A DNA stretch of 64,000 bases. Origin: Lachnospiraceae bacterium. GTDB lineage: Bacteria; Bacillota; Clostridia; Lachnospirales; Lachnospiraceae. The DNA lies in NCBI GenBank assembly GCA_910575605.1, contig CAJTEW010000009.1, positions 1 to 64,000 of the forward strand, read 5' to 3'. Below are positions 60,830 to 64,000 of this stretch, one piece after another. A model generated the notes under the pieces. That model worked only from the letters and a program-made list of their open reading frames with translations, did no database searches and was not told where the DNA came from. Within the stretch, counting starts at the first letter, position 1. Each line of letters starts with the position of its first letter. A program made the translations under genes and the position numbers.

Positions 60830-61420
60830 ATGTCTGAGAATAAAAAAGTTGTAATGCTTATTGGAGGAATGTTTTCTATTATTTTATGTACAACAGGTTT
60901 TACGAATAAGACAGAAGCACTAAAGGCTGAAAAGGCAATGGAGGTAAACGCAGTTAAGATAATAGAAGATTATAATGATACACAAAATATAAATAAAGCA
61001 TATGGAGGAAATATATTGTCAATTCATGCCAGACTTGAGGAGGAATATAAACTGGCGAGAGAGGAAAGGGAGAGGCGGGAGTCTGTGTCACAGGAGCTGG
61101 GGAGCCTTATGGCTTCAATTATATTTTGTGAGGCAGGCAACCAGCCCTATGAAGGACAGGTTGCAGTTGGCGCAGTCATTATGAACCGCGTAAAAAGTGG
61201 GGTATTTCCAGGAACAGTTGAGGAAGTCATTTACCAGTCAGGGCAGTTCATACCAGCGTGTACAGGATGGCTTGACCAGGTAAGAAGTGCAGGCAGCTAT
61301 ACCGATTTGGCCATGCAGGCGGCAATGGATGCTCTCGCAGGGGCAAACCCAGTAGGAGAATGCCTATATTTTGACAGAGGCGGTAGTGGGATGCAGATAG
61401 GAGATCACTTTTTTCATTAA
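60830..61420 (+). CDS. SleB/CwlJ-type cell wall hydrolase
   Basis: 196 residues. A membrane or secretion helix (VVMLIGGMFSIILCTTGF) and a charged, coiled linker precede a Hydrolase_2 domain with the catalytic Glu in IIFCEAGNQPYEGQVAVGAVIMNR and FIPACTGWL, ending CLYFDRGGSGMQIGDHFFH, which is the complete family end. The start is ATG 60830 with AGGAGG at 60814-60819; earlier ATGs at 60752 and 60758 lack one. SleB enzymes are lytic transglycosylases of spore cortex, but vegetative members are common in Clostridia; WalR-like boxes suggest a vegetative role. Confidence 0.9.
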   Translation: MSENKKVVMLIGGMFSIILCTTGFTNKTEALKAEKAMEVNAVKIIEDYNDTQNINKAYGGNILSIHARLEEEYKLAREERERRESVSQELGSLMASIIFCEAGNQPYEGQVAVGAVIMNRVKSGVFPGTVEEVIYQSGQFIPACTGWLDQVRSAGSYTDLAMQAAMDALAGANPVGECLYFDRGGSGMQIGDHFFH

Positions 61421-61472
61421 GATTTTATGAAATTCTATACAAATAGCAGAAAATCTTGTACACTACTAAAAT

Positions 61473-61526
61473 AGGGACGAGGTAAAATGAAACGGGGACG
61501 GGGTAAAATGAAAAAGTGCCTGTCCC
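61473..61526 (+). repeat. solo arms of the palindromic repeat, copy C
   Basis: A 20-base partial arm (GGGACGAGGTAAAATGAAA type) is followed by a full left arm at 61494-61526 that begins GGGGACGGGGTAAAATGAAA and ends GTGCCTGTCCCC. No matching right arm is present, so no hairpin forms. The arm mixes the interior of copy B with the tip of copy A. Confidence 0.8.
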
Positions 61527-61545
61527 CAGCCAGGAGGCAGGTATT

Positions 61546-62217
61546 ATGTACAGGATTTTTATTGTAGAGGATGATACAATCATCGCCAATGCATTATCTG
61601 CACATTTAAGCAAATGGGATTATGATATTAAGTGTGCAGGTGATTTTAAGAATATTATGGAAGGTTTTGCATCCTTTGACCCGCAGATTGTGCTGCTTGA
61701 TATTATGCTGCCGTTTTTTAACGGCTTTCACTGGTGTCAGGAAATTCGGAAGGTGTCAAAGGTTCCGATCATATTTCTCTCATCAGCGGGAGATAATATG
61801 AATATTGTGATGGCCATGAATATGGGTGGCGATGAATTTATCGAGAAGCCCTTTGACTTAAATGTGGTGACAGCCAAGATACAGGCAGTGCTAAGGAGGG
61901 CATATTCCTTTCAGGGTGGCAGTCAGGTTATGGAATATAAGGGACTTCTTTTGAATTTAGGTGATGCATCTGCAGCATATAAAGAGCAGAGGCTCACTCT
62001 TACAAAAAATGAATTCCGGATTCTGCAGATTCTTCTTGAAAACTCCGGAAAGATTGTGTCGAGAGATACGATTATTACAGGCTTATGGGAAAGCGATGAG
62101 TTTATTGACGACAATACATTGACCGTAAATGTGTCAAGGCTCCGTAAGAAAATGGAGGAGCTTGGCCTCTTTGGTTTTATAAAAACGAAGAAAGGAATCG
62201 GATACATAATAGAATGA
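61546..62217 (+). CDS. OmpR-family response regulator (BceR-type)
   Basis: 223 residues. The receiver domain has the acidic pocket EDD and the phospho-acceptor Asp in IVLLDIMLPF, Thr/Ser switch IFLSSAGD and Lys in EKPFDLN. The C-terminal winged helix has LTLTKNEFRILQIL and DDNTLTVNVSRLRKKM. With the kinase and ABC ATPase that follow, it is a Bce-type peptide-antibiotic module. ATG 61546 has AGGAGGCAGG upstream. Its upstream region is formed by the solo repeat arms. Confidence 0.92.
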   Translation: MYRIFIVEDDTIIANALSAHLSKWDYDIKCAGDFKNIMEGFASFDPQIVLLDIMLPFFNGFHWCQEIRKVSKVPIIFLSSAGDNMNIVMAMNMGGDEFIEKPFDLNVVTAKIQAVLRRAYSFQGGSQVMEYKGLLLNLGDASAAYKEQRLTLTKNEFRILQILLENSGKIVSRDTIITGLWESDEFIDDNTLTVNVSRLRKKMEELGLFGFIKTKKGIGYIIE

Positions 62218-63242
62218 AGAAGACAGCCATCAGCTATCTGAAAGAAAACATAAAAGGATTATGTCTGTATATTGGATTCTCTGGTATCTTTTTTGTTATT
62301 TTTGAACTTTATGAGCTCCCGGGAGAGGCTGTGGGCTATGCATTTCTCATAGCTGGTTTCTGGGTTCTATTGTATGGAGGAGTGGGCCTTTACCGGTATA
62401 TGTGCCGCCGCAATGCGGTTTTAGAGATAGAGAAATGTATTGATTCAGGGCTTTATGAGCTCCCTGTTGCGGCAGATTTAATTGAGGAGGATTATCAGAG
62501 AATACTGAAAAACCTTTATGAAAGCAGATTGGAGATTAAGTCAAAGGGGCGCATAAGAGAACAGGAAATGGCGGATTATTATGGAATGTGGGTGCACCAG
62601 ATAAAGACCCCTATTGCTGCTCTTCGTATTCTGCTTCAGTCCTATGAGGAGGACGGTAGTGAGAGCCTTCGGGAGACTGTGCGTGATATGAAGCTTGAGC
62701 TTTTTAAAATTGAACAGTATGTAGAAATGGTCCTTACATACCTTCGTATGGAATCCATGTCCTCAGACTTTATTTTTGATGTATATTCGCTTGATGATGT
62801 GATACGGCAGGCTGTTCGAAAGTATTCTCAGATGTTCATCCTACGGAAGATTAAGCTTAATTACAGACCGGTGAATCAAAAGCTTCTGACAGATGAAAAG
62901 TGGCTTCTTCTTGTGCTGGAACAACTTTTATCTAATGCACTTAAGTATACTCGGACAGAGGAAGCCGGAGAGAAGCCATGTGTTTCTATTTATATAGAGA
63001 AGGAAGAGCTAGTAATTGAGGATAATGGTATAGGTATTTATCCGGAGGATCTGCCACGGGTATTTGAGCGGGGGTTTACGGGCTATAATGGCCGTAGCAG
63101 CAAAAAATCAACAGGAATCGGCCTGTACCTGTGTAAATCGATAATGGACAAATTAAAGCACGGAATCAGGATTGAATCTGAACTGGGAAGAGGAACAAAG
63201 ATCTTTCTGAATTTTAAACGTTCCCAGCTTAATGTGGAATAA
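62214..63242 (+). CDS. intramembrane-sensing histidine kinase (BceS-type)
   Basis: 342 residues. Two membrane helices near the N-terminus (about 15-35 and 40-62) with almost no loop between them mark the intramembrane-sensing class that takes its signal from a partner ABC transporter. The phospho-accepting His is in YYGMWVHQIKTPIAALR, and the N, G1 and G2 boxes are LLSNALKY, IEDNGIGI and TGIGLYL. It overlaps the regulator gene by 4 bases (ATGA). Confidence 0.93.
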   Translation: MKKTAISYLKENIKGLCLYIGFSGIFFVIFELYELPGEAVGYAFLIAGFWVLLYGGVGLYRYMCRRNAVLEIEKCIDSGLYELPVAADLIEEDYQRILKNLYESRLEIKSKGRIREQEMADYYGMWVHQIKTPIAALRILLQSYEEDGSESLRETVRDMKLELFKIEQYVEMVLTYLRMESMSSDFIFDVYSLDDVIRQAVRKYSQMFILRKIKLNYRPVNQKLLTDEKWLLLVLEQLLSNALKYTRTEEAGEKPCVSIYIEKEELVIEDNGIGIYPEDLPRVFERGFTGYNGRSSKKSTGIGLYLCKSIMDKLKHGIRIESELGRGTKIFLNFKRSQLNVE

Positions 63243-63267
63243 ACCTTTCAAAAATGTAAGAAATAAC

Positions 63268-63315
63268 AGGGGAAATGTAACCTAAATCAATGGCAGGTCA
63301 TTTCCCCTTTCTTTA
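63268..63315 (+). terminator. hairpin with T-rich tail after the kinase
   Basis: AGGGGAAATG (63268-63277) and CATTTCCCCT (63299-63308) form a 10-bp stem followed by TTCTTT. It separates the two-component genes from the ABC genes, and could alternatively be a regulator-binding site for the ABC promoter since BceR-type regulators use inverted repeats there. Confidence 0.55.
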
Positions 63316-63357
63316 TAATTATATTTGTAAAATAAATGAAATAAATTTGGAGAAAGG

Positions 63358-64000
63358 ATGGAAGAGCATATGGCACTTTTGGATGTAAAAAACGTAAAGA
63401 AGATATATACTACCAGATTCGGAGGAAATCAGGTGGAGGCCTTAAGAGATGTGAATTTTTCTGTGGAGAGTGGGGAGTATGTGGCAATTATGGGAGAATC
63501 GGGCTCCGGCAAGACGACCCTTCTGAATATTCTGGCAGCCCTTGATAAGCCCACAGGCGGGAAGATTTATCTCAAGGGAAATGATATCGGAAAGATTACA
63601 GAAAAAGAGATGGCAGCCTTCAGGAGGCAGAATTTGGGGTTCGTGTTTCAGGACTTTAATCTTTTGGATACGTTTTCTATTAAGGATAATATCTTCCTTC
63701 CGCTGGTACTTTCCGGAAGGAAATATGAGGAGATGGAAAAAAAACTTGAACCGATTGCAAAAAGGCTGGAAATCGAAGAAATTTTAGGAAAATTTCCTTA
63801 CGAGGTATCGGGGGGCCAAAAACAGAGAACAGCAGTGGCCAGGGCGCTTATTACAAAACCCCAGCTCGTTCTGGCAGATGAGCCTACAGGGGCTTTAGAC
63901 TCCCGAGCTTCAGATGAACTCCTTACACTTTTTTCAGATATCAATGCAGATGGCCAGACAATTCTGATGGTTACCCATAGTGTAAAGGCAGCCAGTACAG
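63358..64000 (+). CDS. BceA-type ABC transporter ATP-binding protein (3' end outside window)
   Basis: Open to the window end, about 214 residues visible. ATG 63358 has GGAG at 63349-63352; ATG 63370 (MALLDVKNVKKIYTTRFGG) is the alternative. Walker A GESGSGKTT, Q-loop FQDFNLLDTF, signature VSGGQKQRTAVARAL, Walker B LVLADEPTGALDS and the H-loop VTHS are all present. The VEALRDVNF...YVAIMGESGSGKTTLLN wording is typical of BceA/VraD-like peptide-detoxifying exporters. The large permease expected next lies beyond the window. Confidence 0.93.
   Translation, partial: MEEHMALLDVKNVKKIYTTRFGGNQVEALRDVNFSVESGEYVAIMGESGSGKTTLLNILAALDKPTGGKIYLKGNDIGKITEKEMAAFRRQNLGFVFQDFNLLDTFSIKDNIFLPLVLSGRKYEEMEKKLEPIAKRLEIEEILGKFPYEVSGGQKQRTAVARALITKPQLVLADEPTGALDSRASDELLTLFSDINADGQTILMVTHSVKAAST

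Overview
The window looks like the chromosome of a low-to-moderate GC, spore-forming Clostridia member, most likely Lachnospiraceae (Blautia/Dorea/Ruminococcus-like). This rests on gene content and order (uvrB-uvrA-mreB-recD2-comF, cdaA-cdaR, rpsB-tsf, pyrH-frr-uppS-cdsA-dxr-rseP, carAB), strong AGGAGG ribosome binding sites, and sporulation or spore-coat type genes (a lone Spo0A C-terminal domain, a SpoIID-like protein, a SleB hydrolase). No rRNA, tRNA or CRISPR array was seen.

Region 1 (1-6942) is a graveyard of mobile DNA next to uvrB. It holds the tail of an IS3-family transposase, a twice-frameshifted ISL3 transposase, the stump of an Rpn-type nuclease/transposase, and then two separate truncated copies of the 5' end of uvrB lying in tandem upstream of the intact gene. 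Between the two fragments sits a defence-type cargo: an Mrr-like nuclease fused to a STAND NTPase (broken by two homopolymer frameshifts) and an intact YhcG/DUF1016 nuclease. The second uvrB fragment is fused directly to the C-terminus of a tyrosine recombinase. The simplest reading is repeated integration of elements into the 5' part of uvrB, each bringing a replacement promoter and 5' end. Both the oldest fragment and the live gene have LexA-type boxes, a promoter and a long leader with a hairpin plus U-run.

Region 2 (6943-34153) is mostly core: nucleotide excision repair (uvrBA), mreB, recD2, comF, the c-di-AMP synthase cdaA with cdaR, an HPr-like protein, small regulators, an lrgAB pair, an amylosucrase-type GH13 enzyme with dus and proX, a TPP-riboswitch thiT, a CPBP protease, two tandem NlpC/P60 secreted hydrolases with a WalR-like box, then rpsB-tsf.

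Region 3 (34139-43619) separates tsf from pyrH, which are usually adjacent. The first part (34155-37606) is bounded by a 16-bp direct repeat of the tsf 3' end and carries a putative toxin-antitoxin pair (small protein plus GNAT-like protein) and a GHKL ATPase: an integrase-less island at the tsf 3' end. It is followed by a second accreted block with tnpV and KTR remnants around a TetR-controlled ABC exporter, then a VanW protein and an AlbA/Schlafen-type regulator.

Region 4 (43620-64000) is core again: pyrH-frr-uppS-cdsA-dxr-rseP (translation, isoprenoid and phospholipid supply), a MATE exporter, cell-surface proteins, carAB, an ABC transporter, a SleB-like hydrolase with two WalR-like boxes, and the start of a Bce-type antimicrobial-sensing module (response regulator, kinase, ABC ATPase cut by the window end). 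This part also carries a family of large palindromic repeats (GGGGACGGGGT...) whose arms differ between copies but stay complementary within each copy; one encodes the last codons of an ABC permease.
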